From contig UQPD01000112.1 in the NCBI GenBank assembly GCA_900542795.1, positions 1-8,843 on the forward strand: a stretch of 8,843 bases of DNA. Reading direction: 5' to 3'. Each line of letters begins with the position of its first letter. Within the stretch, counting starts at the first letter, position 1. The notes beneath the pieces were generated by a model. The model was not told the DNA's origin. It saw only the letters and a list, made by a program, of their open reading frames with translations, and ran no database searches. The position numbers and the translations under genes were made by a program. This document shows positions 1 to 7,610 of this stretch, in pieces. The DNA comes from an uncultured Prevotella sp. (GTDB lineage: Bacteria; Bacteroidota; Bacteroidia; Bacteroidales; Bacteroidaceae).

Positions 1-49
1 ACGAGATTACTACGCGTCTCGTGGGCTCGGAGATGTGTATAAGAGACAG
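1..49 (+). other. Nextera library adapter (P7/i7 side), not genomic
   Basis: Bases 1-7 match the last bases of the Illumina P7 oligo. Bases 8-15 (TACTACGC) sit where the i7 index belongs. Bases 16-30 (GTCTCGTGGGCTCGG) are the Nextera read-2 sequence and 31-49 (AGATGTGTATAAGAGACAG) are the Tn5 mosaic end. The genomic sequence therefore starts at 50. This is a library artefact left by incomplete trimming, not a natural transposon end. Confidence 0.98.
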
Positions 50-187
50 TTCCTTGTGTTCTTTTCCAAATTTGAGAAAGAGCATCTGAGTAAGAGAATT
101 ATATGGATAGTTGCAACCTTTGCTACAATTGTACTGCTAATAGTGGCGAATATAAAAATGTTTTGCTACATTAACGATATACATTAG
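50..187 (+). CDS. 3' end of an unidentified gene, probable membrane protein (partial)
   Basis: The frame is open from the first genomic base to a TAG stop at 185-187, giving 45 codons. The 5' part is lost where the contig begins. The peptide has a charged stretch (KFEKEHLSKR) followed by about 19 mostly hydrophobic residues (IIWIVATFATIVLLIVANI) and a short tail ending in NDIH. This looks like the last transmembrane helix of a membrane protein. A hairpin starts 7 bases after the stop, which supports a real gene end here. I do not recognise the family, and a chance open frame of this length cannot be excluded. The only evidence is the open frame, the plausible helix and the hairpin position. 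Confidence 0.5.
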   Translation, partial: FLVFFSKFEKEHLSKRIIWIVATFATIVLLIVANIKMFCYINDIH

Positions 188-194
188 CAACGAT

Positions 195-240
195 GAGAAG
201 AGCAAAAATAAAAATTATGATTTTTCTTTTTGCTCTTCTC
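195..240 (+). terminator. Hairpin after the partial gene; overlaps the next promoter
   Basis: The arms at 195-208 (GAGAAGAGCAAAAA) and 227-240 (TTTTTGCTCTTCTC) are perfectly complementary over 14 bp. After one T/C mismatch, five more A-T pairs (210-214 with 221-225) close on a 6-base loop. The hairpin begins 7 bases after the TAG stop at 185-187, so it probably terminates the upstream gene. It has no U-run after the stem. The right arm carries the -33 box (229-232) of the PBP1A promoter, so the element may do two jobs. Confidence 0.6.
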
Positions 241-259
241 TCACCTTGCACTATCTTTG
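229..259 (+). promoter_or_regulatory. Bacteroidetes-type sigma promoter for the PBP1A gene
   Basis: TTTG at 229-232 (-33 box) and TATCTTTG at 252-259 (-7 box) are separated by 19 bases. This matches the known Bacteroidetes consensus TTTG-N19-21-TAnnTTTG. Transcription should start a few bases after 259, giving a leader of roughly 20 bases before ATG 286. The promoter rules out the upstream in-frame ATG at 193, which would lie outside the transcript. Confidence 0.85.
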
Positions 260-285
260 CACCCATAATCAATAGTAAAACCTAC

Positions 286-2892
286 ATGAGTAGTATATTA
301 AAGAAAATATGGAGCTTTGTTTGTCTGATTGGACGAGGCTTCCGTAAGTGTTGGAGATGGTATAAAGGTCAATACGTGGGTAGACCGTGGTGGTATAAAA
401 TGATTACTGCAGTGTGGTCTTTCTTTGCCTTTGTATTCTTTTATTGCTTTGCCGTTTATTTTAATCTGTTCTGGCTTTTCGGCAAATCACCTTCAATCGA
501 AGACATCATTCACCCCAAAACAGCTGCTGCTTCCGAAATCTATAGTGCCGATGGTAAAATGCTCGGTCGCTATTTTAATGAAAATCGTTCGCCTGTTCCT
601 TACGATTCTATTAGTACGGCATTCTTTGAGGCATTGGTGGCTACAGAAGACGAACGATTCTTCCAGCACAATGGTATCGATTATACGGGTATGTTTGCTG
701 CTGCTAAAGATGCAGCTCGTGGACATGCACGTGGTGCATCAACCATTACACAGCAGTTGGTAAAAAATATGTTCCGTGTGCGTACACAGTATTCTACGGG
801 ACTGCTTGGACATGTGCCTGGTTTGCGTATTGTTATTATGAAGAGTAAGGAAATAATTATAGCCCGACTCATTGAACTCTTCTGCGATAAACGCGAAATT
901 CTTAAACTTTATGCCAATACCGTAGACTTTGGGTCGAATGCGTTTGGTATTAAAACAGCTGCACATACTTATTTTAATACCACACCCATCAATTTGAAAC
1001 CAGAACAGGCTGCTGTGCTGGTGGGATTGCTAAAGGCAACTTCGCAATACAATCCTCGCTTGAATCCTGATAAATCACTCAAGCGACGCAATGTGGTGCT
1101 TCATAATATGTATACCCATCGCAATATGCTTAAGGAACGCTTTGGCGATGTGTATATAGCTGATCGCGAAACACTTAATCGTTTGCAAGCTGAGCCTATT
1201 AAGTTGGAGTTTACGGTGCAAAGCTTTTATGATGGTAGTTCGCTTTATTTCCGTGAAGCTGTAAAAGACTATATCGATAAAAACTTCCCTGATGTAGATC
1301 TTTATTCTGATGGTCTCAAAATTTACACAACACTCGATTCGCGTATGCAAGCGTGTGCAGAAAAGGCTGTTCATAACCAGATGAAGGTAATACAGCGCAA
1401 CTTTGATGCACATTGGCGTGGTGTGGGAGACCCTTGGCGTAATGAAAAGGGAGAGATTATTCCAGGCTTTATTGAAGATAAGATAAAGAAAACCGATACT
1501 TATAAGGTGCTTGCGGCACGTTATCCTAACAATCCTGATTCGGTAGACTATTATCTTAATTTGCCCCATGACGTAGAACTTTATAGTTACGACGGTCCTA
1601 TACATAAAACCATGTCAACCATCGATTCGTTGAAGTATATGGTTAAGTTTATGCACACAGGTTTTGTGGCTATGGAACCCGAAACGGGCTATGTACGCGC
1701 TTATGTTGGTGACATCGACTTTAAAACGTGGCAATATGACAAGGTGCGTTCAATGCGTCAACCAGGTTCAACGTTTAAGCTCTTTGTTTATGCCACTGCA
1801 ATGAAGCAAGGACTTACACCTTCCGACACTCGCAAAGACTCATATATAAGTATGCGTGTGTATGATAAGTTTAAGCACGATAGTGTAGATTGGCGTCCTC
1901 ACAATGCCAATGGTCGTTTTAGTAATGCTGAAGTTCCGCTCCGTTCAGCCTTTGCACGAAGCATCAATACTATAGCTGTAAAACTTGGACAAGAGACGGG
2001 AATCTCTAATGTCATACAAACAGCACAGGATATGGGCATTAAGTCGCCACTTGATAACAATCCTTCATTAGCTTTGGGATCAAATGACGTGAATTTGCTT
2101 GAATTGGTAAATGCTTACGGAACTGTGGCAGACGATGGTATGCATGTAGACCCTGTGTTTATAACCAAGATTGTTGACTCAGATGGTAATGTGATTTTCG
2201 AAAACAAACTCGAAGAAACACGTGCTTTGTCTAAAGAGGCCGCTTTCTATATGCAAAAGCTTCTCGAAGCCAGTGTGTATGATGCAGGTGGTACGTCACA
2301 ACCTATTGCAGCAGGACAGTATTTAGGTCCGTACATGAAGACTTTGAGCATTGGAGGTAAAACTGGTACATCTAATAATCACTCAGATGCTTGGTTTGTT
2401 GGTGTAACTCCCAGTTTGGTTGCAGGAGCATGGGTTGGTGGCGAATATCGCAGCATTCACTTCCGCACAGGTGCATTAGGACAAGGTAGTCGTACAGCAC
2501 TCCCCATCGTGGCAGCCTTCTTCCGTGGTGTGATGGATGAACCTGCTTTACGTGGAAAATATCAACGCAAGTATGGTATGCCGCCAACTGATATTGACGC
2601 ATCAAGCTACGAAGCTACTTATGTGCCTCAAGCTGCTGGAAACGATTCTTTGAGCAATGACTCAACTGCAGCATCTTATTCTGAATTTGATGATGACCTT
2701 ATGGGAGGTGAGGGTTCTACAGAGGAAACTCATCCTAACCACGAGGCAACAGAGCCGACAGAGCATTCATCGCACAATAAGGATAATAGCAGTTCTTCAA
2801 CGACAAAGTCAAACTCTAACTCATCCTCTTCAACAACAAAGAGTAGTAAGAAGAGTAGTACAAGTCAGTCGGCAGAGGACTTGTTTGAATAA
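286..2892 (+). CDS. mrcA: Class A penicillin-binding protein (PBP1A-type transglycosylase/transpeptidase)
   Basis: This bifunctional inner-membrane enzyme polymerises lipid II into glycan strands and cross-links the stem peptides. With the start at 286 it has 868 residues. An aromatic-rich cytoplasmic head (WRWYKGQY...RPWWYK) is followed by a single membrane anchor at about 38-65. The GT51 domain follows, with the EDERFFQHNG motif (catalytic Glu121) and GASTITQQLVKN at 150-161. The transpeptidase domain has SxxK (Ser495-TF-Lys498, in QPGSTFK), SxN (Ser559-I-Asn561) and KTG (Lys692-TG, in GGKTGTS), so both active sites look intact. After about residue 775 comes a low-complexity Ser/Thr/Asp/Lys tail with SSSSTTKS repeated at 835-842 and 846-853. 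I chose ATG 286 because a promoter ends at 259; the in-frame ATG at 193 is inside a hairpin upstream of that promoter. The gene appears monocistronic, with its own promoter and terminator. The family is certain; the exact symbol is by analogy. Confidence 0.95.
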   Translation: MSSILKKIWSFVCLIGRGFRKCWRWYKGQYVGRPWWYKMITAVWSFFAFVFFYCFAVYFNLFWLFGKSPSIEDIIHPKTAAASEIYSADGKMLGRYFNENRSPVPYDSISTAFFEALVATEDERFFQHNGIDYTGMFAAAKDAARGHARGASTITQQLVKNMFRVRTQYSTGLLGHVPGLRIVIMKSKEIIIARLIELFCDKREILKLYANTVDFGSNAFGIKTAAHTYFNTTPINLKPEQAAVLVGLLKATSQYNPRLNPDKSLKRRNVVLHNMYTHRNMLKERFGDVYIADRETLNRLQAEPIKLEFTVQSFYDGSSLYFREAVKDYIDKNFPDVDLYSDGLKIYTTLDSRMQACAEKAVHNQMKVIQRNFDAHWRGVGDPWRNEKGEIIPGFIEDKIKKTDTYKVLAARYPNNPDSVDYYLNLPHDVELYSYDGPIHKTMSTIDSLKYMVKFMHTGFVAMEPETGYVRAYVGDIDFKTWQYDKVRSMRQPGSTFKLFVYATAMKQGLTPSDTRKDSYISMRVYDKFKHDSVDWRPHNANGRFSNAEVPLRSAFARSINTIAVKLGQETGISNVIQTAQDMGIKSPLDNNPSLALGSNDVNLLELVNAYGTVADDGMHVDPVFITKIVDSDGNVIFENKLEETRALSKEAAFYMQKLLEASVYDAGGTSQPIAAGQYLGPYMKTLSIGGKTGTSNNHSDAWFVGVTPSLVAGAWVGGEYRSIHFRTGALGQGSRTALPIVAAFFRGVMDEPALRGKYQRKYGMPPTDIDASSYEATYVPQAAGNDSLSNDSTAASYSEFDDDLMGGEGSTEETHPNHEATEPTEHSSHNKDNSSSSTTKSNSNSSSSTTKSSKKSSTSQSAEDLFE

Positions 2893-2917
2893 GTTTGTCA
2901 GAAACATATCTTTTTTT

Positions 2918-2960
2918 AAAACCGCCATGACAGTTTGCATTGCTGTCATGGCGGTTTTTT
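2918..2960 (+). terminator. Rho-independent terminator of the PBP1A gene
   Basis: The arms at 2918-2933 (AAAACCGCCATGACAG) and 2943-2958 (CTGTCATGGCGGTTTT) form a perfect 16-bp stem with a 9-base loop. The right arm runs into TTTTTT (2955-2960). The stem starts 25 bases after the PBP1A stop. A T-run also precedes the left arm (2911-2917), so the element could work in both directions, although no convergent gene is present. It is the clearest terminator in the window. Confidence 0.92.
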
Positions 2961-3151
2961 AAAGGGTAGTGTTTATATATATGCCTCTTAATCTTTGAAA
3001 AACGCAACGAAAACGAAACATCTTTTCAGTTTTATTCTTTTAAAAACCCCAAAGTAATCTGATTATAAAGGGAAAATGATTGATTGTTAGTGTGGAAATG
3101 CGTAAGGTTATCAAAAACTGTTTATAAGTTAAAAAAAATCGCCACTTTAAT
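2961..3151. other. AT-rich intergenic stretch with no recognisable gene
   Basis: This stretch lies between the PBP1A terminator and the glycogen operon promoter. It is AT-rich with several short A and T runs. I find no ORF of convincing length, no strong hairpin, no repeat and no RNA gene in it. It could hold upstream regulatory sites for the glycogen promoter at 3152-3182, but I cannot identify one. Confidence 0.5.
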
Positions 3152-3182
3152 TTTGTTGTTCCCCTATTAAAATTTATCTTTG
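3152..3182 (+). promoter_or_regulatory. Bacteroidetes-type promoter of the glycogen operon
   Basis: TTTG at 3152-3155 and TATCTTTG at 3175-3182 are separated by 19 bases, the same geometry and the same -7 octamer as the PBP1A promoter. Both are followed by CA. The ATG at 3204 lies 21 bases after the -7 box, so the leader is short (about 15 bases). An in-frame TTG at 3180 lies inside the -7 box and cannot be the start. Confidence 0.87.
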
Positions 3183-3203
3183 CATCGGTTATTACAGATT
3201 TTT

Positions 3204-4859
3204 ATGAAGAAAGAAGTTTTTGTTCCCAACTACATCTTTGAAACAAGTTGGGAAGTTTGTAATAAGGTGGGCGGCATCTATACGGTGCTCTCATCGCGTG
3301 CCAAGACACTGATGACAACTTATCAAGACCGCCTCGTTTTTATCGGTCCTGATTTGAAACAACCTACGGCTAATGTTGATTTTTGTGATGATGAACGGTT
3401 GTTGCCCGAATGGAAAAAGGCTGCGGCTGAATTGGGCTTGAAGTGCAGAATTGGTCGTTGGATGGTTCCGGGCAAGCCTGTGGCTGTGCTCGTTGATTTT
3501 GCCCCCTTCTTTGATATTAAAGACGATATATATGCCGAGGCATGGGATCTTTTCCGTGTCGATTCTATTAAGGCATATGGAGATTATGATGAGGCGTCTA
3601 TGTTCTCGTATGCAGCAGGACGTTTTGTTGAGGCTGTGGTATCGCTTTGCTTGAAGCCTACTGATAAGGTAATTTATCAAGCACACGAGTGGATGTCGGG
3701 CTTGGGTATGCTTTTCTTAAAGAAACATCAACCCAATGTGGCAACTATCTTTACTACACATGCCACAAGCATCGGTCGTTCTATTTGTGGCAACGATAAG
3801 CAGCTTTATGCCTTCTTCGACGGATATAACGGCGACCAAATGGCAGCCGAACTCCATATGGATGCGAAGCACAGCATCGAAAAACAGAGTGCATGGCATG
3901 CAGATTGCTTTACTACAGTAAGCACATTTACAGACCGCGAATGTCGTCAATTGCTCGATAAACCTGTTGATGTGGTTTTGCCCAATGGTTTTGAAAATGA
4001 TTTCGTACCTAAAGGTAAGGATTTTACAGCCGTGCGTAAGCAGGCTCGTCAGTGCATTCTTGATGTGGCAAGTGCATTGACGGGTGCAACAATGCCCGAT
4101 GATACGCTCATCGTTTCAACCAGTGGACGCAATGATTATCGTTGCAAAGGTTTCGACGTATTCCTTGAGTCAATGGCGCAACTCCGTGCGCAATTAAATG
4201 AGGAAGGTAGTAAACGTCAAGTGTTAGCACTGATTGAAGTTCCGTGTTGGCTTGAGGGTCCACGTGCTGATTTGCAAGAAGCATTAAAGCATCCTACGGG
4301 TGCCGCATTACCCAATCCTATTATTACGCACAATTTGCACAATCTCAACGAAGACCGCATAGTGTGTACCATTCGAAATATGGGCTTGGAAAATCGTCCT
4401 GAAGACCGCGTAAAGGTAATTCTTGTTCCTTGTTATCTCGAAGGAAACGATGGCATTTTTAATCTGCCTTATTACCATTTGCTCGCAGCAAACGATTTAG
4501 CACTCTATCCTTCGTACTACGAACCTTGGGGTTATACACCGCTTGAAAGTTGTGCATTCCACACACCTTGTGTTACCACCGATTTAAGTGGTTTCGGTCA
4601 GTGGGTGGATGGTGTACTTGGTCACGAAGGAACCTTGGAAGATGGTGTTCGTGTTATTCATCGCGATGATAGTAACTACATGCAGGTGGCACAAGAAATG
4701 TGTCAGACTGTGAAGAATTTGCTTAACACACCTTCAAAGCAACGTACTGCCATTCGTAATCATGCTGTGTCTATTGCAAATAAGGCGCAGTGGAAGCACT
4801 TCATTAAATACTATTTTGAAGCTTATAACTTTGCTTTGAGCAGAGTCTATAATAAGTAA
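3204..4859 (+). CDS. Glycogen synthase, GT3 family (eukaryote-like)
   Basis: The enzyme elongates alpha-1,4-glucan from a nucleotide-sugar donor in the cytoplasm. It has 551 residues. The N-terminal ETSWEVCNKVGGIYTVLSS (residues 13-31) matches the eukaryotic glycogen synthase signature (FEVAWEVTNKVGGIYTV) rather than the GT5 GlgA motif KTGGL. Further GT3 landmarks are His161 in AHEWMSG, then TTHATSIGR, FTTVS and PNGFEN. The donor-phosphate pair is Arg309/Lys315 in GRNDYRCKG. The E-x7-E motif Glu440-Glu448 is in YYEPWGYTPLESC, and LSGFG follows. It lacks the long regulatory ends of animal and yeast enzymes (about 700 residues), and the C-terminal arginine cluster that binds glucose-6-phosphate there is only partly kept (residues 512-530). 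GT3 enzymes of eukaryotes use UDP-glucose; that this one does too is inference. ATG 3204 is chosen because the longer reading starts inside the promoter. It is first in an operon with the phosphorylase. Symbol left blank because it is not a GT5 GlgA orthologue. Confidence 0.93.
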   Translation: MKKEVFVPNYIFETSWEVCNKVGGIYTVLSSRAKTLMTTYQDRLVFIGPDLKQPTANVDFCDDERLLPEWKKAAAELGLKCRIGRWMVPGKPVAVLVDFAPFFDIKDDIYAEAWDLFRVDSIKAYGDYDEASMFSYAAGRFVEAVVSLCLKPTDKVIYQAHEWMSGLGMLFLKKHQPNVATIFTTHATSIGRSICGNDKQLYAFFDGYNGDQMAAELHMDAKHSIEKQSAWHADCFTTVSTFTDRECRQLLDKPVDVVLPNGFENDFVPKGKDFTAVRKQARQCILDVASALTGATMPDDTLIVSTSGRNDYRCKGFDVFLESMAQLRAQLNEEGSKRQVLALIEVPCWLEGPRADLQEALKHPTGAALPNPIITHNLHNLNEDRIVCTIRNMGLENRPEDRVKVILVPCYLEGNDGIFNLPYYHLLAANDLALYPSYYEPWGYTPLESCAFHTPCVTTDLSGFGQWVDGVLGHEGTLEDGVRVIHRDDSNYMQVAQEMCQTVKNLLNTPSKQRTAIRNHAVSIANKAQWKHFIKYYFEAYNFALSRVYNK

Positions 4860-4944
4860 CTTTGAGGATTTAAGGGTGTGTATATCATAACATTCCCAAT
4901 TCCCCAATATTCTCCCAAAAATAAATTACAAAACACAATAACCA

Positions 4945-7575
4945 ATGAACATTAAAATTAGCAATGCCAACCAACCTTCGTGGAAGGTGGTTAACGTAAA
5001 GAGCCACATTCCCGAAGCATTGAAGAAGTTGGACGAATTGGCCCACAACCTTTGGTGGTCATGGAACACTGAAGCTTTGCAACTTTTTTCAAGTCTCGAT
5101 GAAGACCTTTGGAAGAAGGTGAACAAAAACCCAATCGAATTGCTTCGTAGCATCGACTATGATCGTTTGATTGAGCTTTCAAAGGATAATGAAACCATTG
5201 CCCGTATGGACAAGGTTTATGGCGACTTCCGTAAGTATATGGATGTTAAGCCTAATCCTAAGCGTGCCTCAGTTGCTTACTTCTGCATGGAGTATGGTTT
5301 GAACCACGTGTTGAAAATCTACTCTGGTGGTTTGGGTGTTCTTGCTGGTGACTACTTGAAGGAAGCTTCAGACAGCAATGTTGATATGTGTGCTGTAGGT
5401 TTCCTTTATCGTTATGGTTACTTCACACAGACACTCTCAATGGATGGTCAGCAGATTGCTAACTACGAAGCTCAAGACTTCGATAGCCTCCCCATTGAAC
5501 GTGTGCTTGACAAGGATGGCAACCAGGTAATCGTTGACGTGCCTTATCCCAACTTTATGGTTCATGCTGCTCTTTGGGTAGCTAACGTTGGTCGCATTAA
5601 GCTTTACTTGCTCGATACAGACAACGAGTTGAACTCAGAGTTCGACCGTCGCATCACTCACTCACTTTATGGTGGTGACTGGGAAAATCGTATCAAGCAG
5701 GAGTACTTGCTCGGTATTGGTGGTATGCTCGCTCTTAAGAAGCTCGGCATTACTAAGGATATCTACCACTGCAACGAAGGTCACGCAGCTCTCTGTAACG
5801 TACAGCGCTTGGTTGACTATGTTGAAAGCGGTTTGAGCTTTGACGAAGCACTCGAACTCGTTCGCGCTTCTTCACTCTACACAGTTCACACTCCTGTACC
5901 CGCAGGTCACGACTACTTCGACGAAGGTCTCTTCAATAAATATATGAACCAATTCCCTGGTCGTCTTGGTATTTCTTGGGATGACTTCATGGGCTTAGGA
6001 CGTACTAACCCCGAAGATAAGGGCGAGAAGTTCTGTATGTCAACCTTCCTTTGCAAGACTTGTCAAGAGGTTAATGGTGTTAGTTGGCTCCATGGTCGCG
6101 TAAGTCAGCAGATGTTTAAGGGTATTTGGCCGGGTTACATGCCTGTCGAAGAGCGTCTTGATCATGCTGAACGTAGCCACGACGAATGGTTTGATATCTA
6201 CAACCCGCATCCCGAAGAAAGCCACGTAGGTTACGTAACCAATGGTGTTCACTTCCCCACATGGTGTGCTAAGGAATGGCAAGCTGTTTATGCTAAGTAT
6301 TTGGGCAAGGAATACATCCACGACCAGAGCAATGGCAAGATTTGGGAAAAGATTTACAATGTGCCCGATGAGGTAATTTGGAATACTCGTGTAGTTTTGA
6401 AGAACAAACTTATCGACTATATCCGTGCTCGTTTCCGCGAGAATTGGCTCCGTAATCAGGGTGATCCCTCTTTGGTAGTAAGCCTCCTCGATAAGATTAA
6501 CCCCAACGCGTTGTTGATTGGTTTCGCTCGTCGTTTTGCTACTTACAAGCGTGCACACCTCCTTTTCTCAGACCTCGATCGTTTGGCTAAGATTGTTAAC
6601 AACCCCGACTATCCTGTGCAGTTCCTCTTTGCAGGTAAGGCACACCCCGCTGATGGTGCAGGTCAGGGCTTGATTAAGAAAATCTACGAAATCTCTCAGC
6701 GTCCTGAGTTTATGGGTAAGATCCTCTTCCTCGACAATTACGATATGCAGTTGGCACGTCGTCTGGTTTCGGGTGTTGATATTTGGATGAATACACCGAC
6801 TCGTCCTCTTGAGGCATCAGGTACATCAGGCGAAAAGGCATTGATGAATGGTGTTGTAAACCTCAGTGTACTCGATGGCTGGTGGTACGAAGGTTATCGC
6901 GAAGGTGCAGGTTGGGCATTGACCGACCGTCGCACTTACCAAAACCAGGGTTACCAGGATAAACTCGATGCTTCAACAATCTACTCTATGCTCGAGCAGG
7001 AGATTATTCCTCTCTACTATGCACGTAACCGCAAGGGTTATTCTGAAAACTGGGTACGCACCGTTAAGAACTCAATTGCTTGCATCGCTCCTCAGTATAC
7101 AATGAAGCGTCAGCTCGACGATTATTACGATCGTTTCTACAACCCCGAAGCAGCTCGTTTCAAAACACTTGCAGCTAACGACAACCAGCTTGCTAAGAGC
7201 ATTGCAGCTTGGAAGGAAAGCGTTGCACAGCGTTGGGACGATATTCGTGTAGTAAGTTCAGAACGTAGCGAGAATCTCCAGAATGGTATGCTCGTTAGCG
7301 GTAAGGACTTTACTGTGAAGCATGTTGTTGACGAACAGGGTCTCGACGATGCTATCGGTATCGACTTGGTAATCATCTCTGGTACTGATGGTAACGATAG
7401 TATCTACGATGTAATGCCTATGAATGTAGTAGCTCACGAGGGTAATCTCTACACCTTCGAGCTTACGGGTAGCTTAGACCTCGCTGGTTCTTACAAGGTT
7501 GCTTATCGTATGTATCCTAAGCACAAGAACTTGCCTAACCGTCAGGACTTCAGCTATGTACGCTGGTTTAACTAA
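4945..7575 (+). CDS. glgP: Alpha-glucan (glycogen) phosphorylase, GT35, short-form family
   Basis: This PLP enzyme releases glucose-1-phosphate from alpha-1,4-glucan with inorganic phosphate. It has 876 residues. An N-terminal DUF3417-like region (about 15-100, with AHNLWWSWNTEALQLF) marks the bacterial/archaeal short-form alpha-glucan phosphorylases rather than the E. coli/animal type. Family motifs follow in order: YFCMEYGL, CNEGHAAL, HTPVPAGHD, GYVTNGVHFPTW, IGFARRFATYKRA (525-537), FAGKAHPADGAGQG, and the PLP site EASGTSGEKALMNG with Lys631 as the expected Schiff-base lysine. Glu precedes that lysine where many relatives have Met; I believe this occurs in other Bacteroidetes. The last ~120 residues form a beta-rich domain ending in YVRWFN. 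It starts 85 bases after the synthase with an A-rich leader and no Shine-Dalgarno. No terminator or promoter is visible in the gap, so the two genes are probably co-transcribed. Codon choice leans to AAC, GAC, TAC, TTC and CGT more than in its neighbours, which suggests high expression. Confidence 0.95.
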   Translation: MNIKISNANQPSWKVVNVKSHIPEALKKLDELAHNLWWSWNTEALQLFSSLDEDLWKKVNKNPIELLRSIDYDRLIELSKDNETIARMDKVYGDFRKYMDVKPNPKRASVAYFCMEYGLNHVLKIYSGGLGVLAGDYLKEASDSNVDMCAVGFLYRYGYFTQTLSMDGQQIANYEAQDFDSLPIERVLDKDGNQVIVDVPYPNFMVHAALWVANVGRIKLYLLDTDNELNSEFDRRITHSLYGGDWENRIKQEYLLGIGGMLALKKLGITKDIYHCNEGHAALCNVQRLVDYVESGLSFDEALELVRASSLYTVHTPVPAGHDYFDEGLFNKYMNQFPGRLGISWDDFMGLGRTNPEDKGEKFCMSTFLCKTCQEVNGVSWLHGRVSQQMFKGIWPGYMPVEERLDHAERSHDEWFDIYNPHPEESHVGYVTNGVHFPTWCAKEWQAVYAKYLGKEYIHDQSNGKIWEKIYNVPDEVIWNTRVVLKNKLIDYIRARFRENWLRNQGDPSLVVSLLDKINPNALLIGFARRFATYKRAHLLFSDLDRLAKIVNNPDYPVQFLFAGKAHPADGAGQGLIKKIYEISQRPEFMGKILFLDNYDMQLARRLVSGVDIWMNTPTRPLEASGTSGEKALMNGVVNLSVLDGWWYEGYREGAGWALTDRRTYQNQGYQDKLDASTIYSMLEQEIIPLYYARNRKGYSENWVRTVKNSIACIAPQYTMKRQLDDYYDRFYNPEAARFKTLAANDNQLAKSIAAWKESVAQRWDDIRVVSSERSENLQNGMLVSGKDFTVKHVVDEQGLDDAIGIDLVIISGTDGNDSIYDVMPMNVVAHEGNLYTFELTGSLDLAGSYKVAYRMYPKHKNLPNRQDFSYVRWFN

Positions 7576-7586
7576 TAACCAACACA

Positions 7587-7594
7587 TAGTTTTG
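7587..7594 (+). promoter_or_regulatory. Possible -7 box (TAGTTTTG) for the M48 peptidase gene
   Basis: TAGTTTTG fits the Bacteroidetes -7 consensus TAnnTTTG and lies 72 bases upstream of ATG 7660. No good -33 TTTG is present 19-21 bases upstream; the nearest sequence is GCTGGTTTA inside the end of glgP. If it is real, the hairpin at 7611-7644 would be in the leader of the peptidase mRNA. The match is short enough to be chance. Confidence 0.3.
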
Positions 7595-7610
7595 ACATAA
7601 ACATTTTTAG

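Noticed and set aside
193..285. N-terminal extension of the PBP reading MRRAKIKIMIFLFALLSPC..., which looks like a signal peptide
   Set aside because: The ATG at 193 lies at the edge of a 14-bp hairpin and upstream of a near-consensus promoter (229-259). The hydrophobic look comes from T-rich promoter DNA, and the true membrane anchor is further in, at residues 38-65.
1075..1605. Antisense ORF of 176 codons within the PBP gene
   Set aside because: It is the reverse of a well-conserved coding region, has no promoter or leader features, and its translation resembles no family I know.
3180..3203. TTG start adding eight residues to the glycogen synthase
   Set aside because: The TTG is part of the -7 box TATCTTTG, upstream of the expected transcription start; ATG 3204 begins the conserved family sequence.
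4860..4944. Separate promoter for glgP in the 85-base gap
   Set aside because: I find no TAnnTTTG box there; the sequence is C- and A-rich without a -33/-7 pair.
6040..6558. Antisense ORF of 172 codons within glgP
   Set aside because: It covers the most conserved phosphorylase motifs on the other strand; the absence of stops reflects glgP codon bias.
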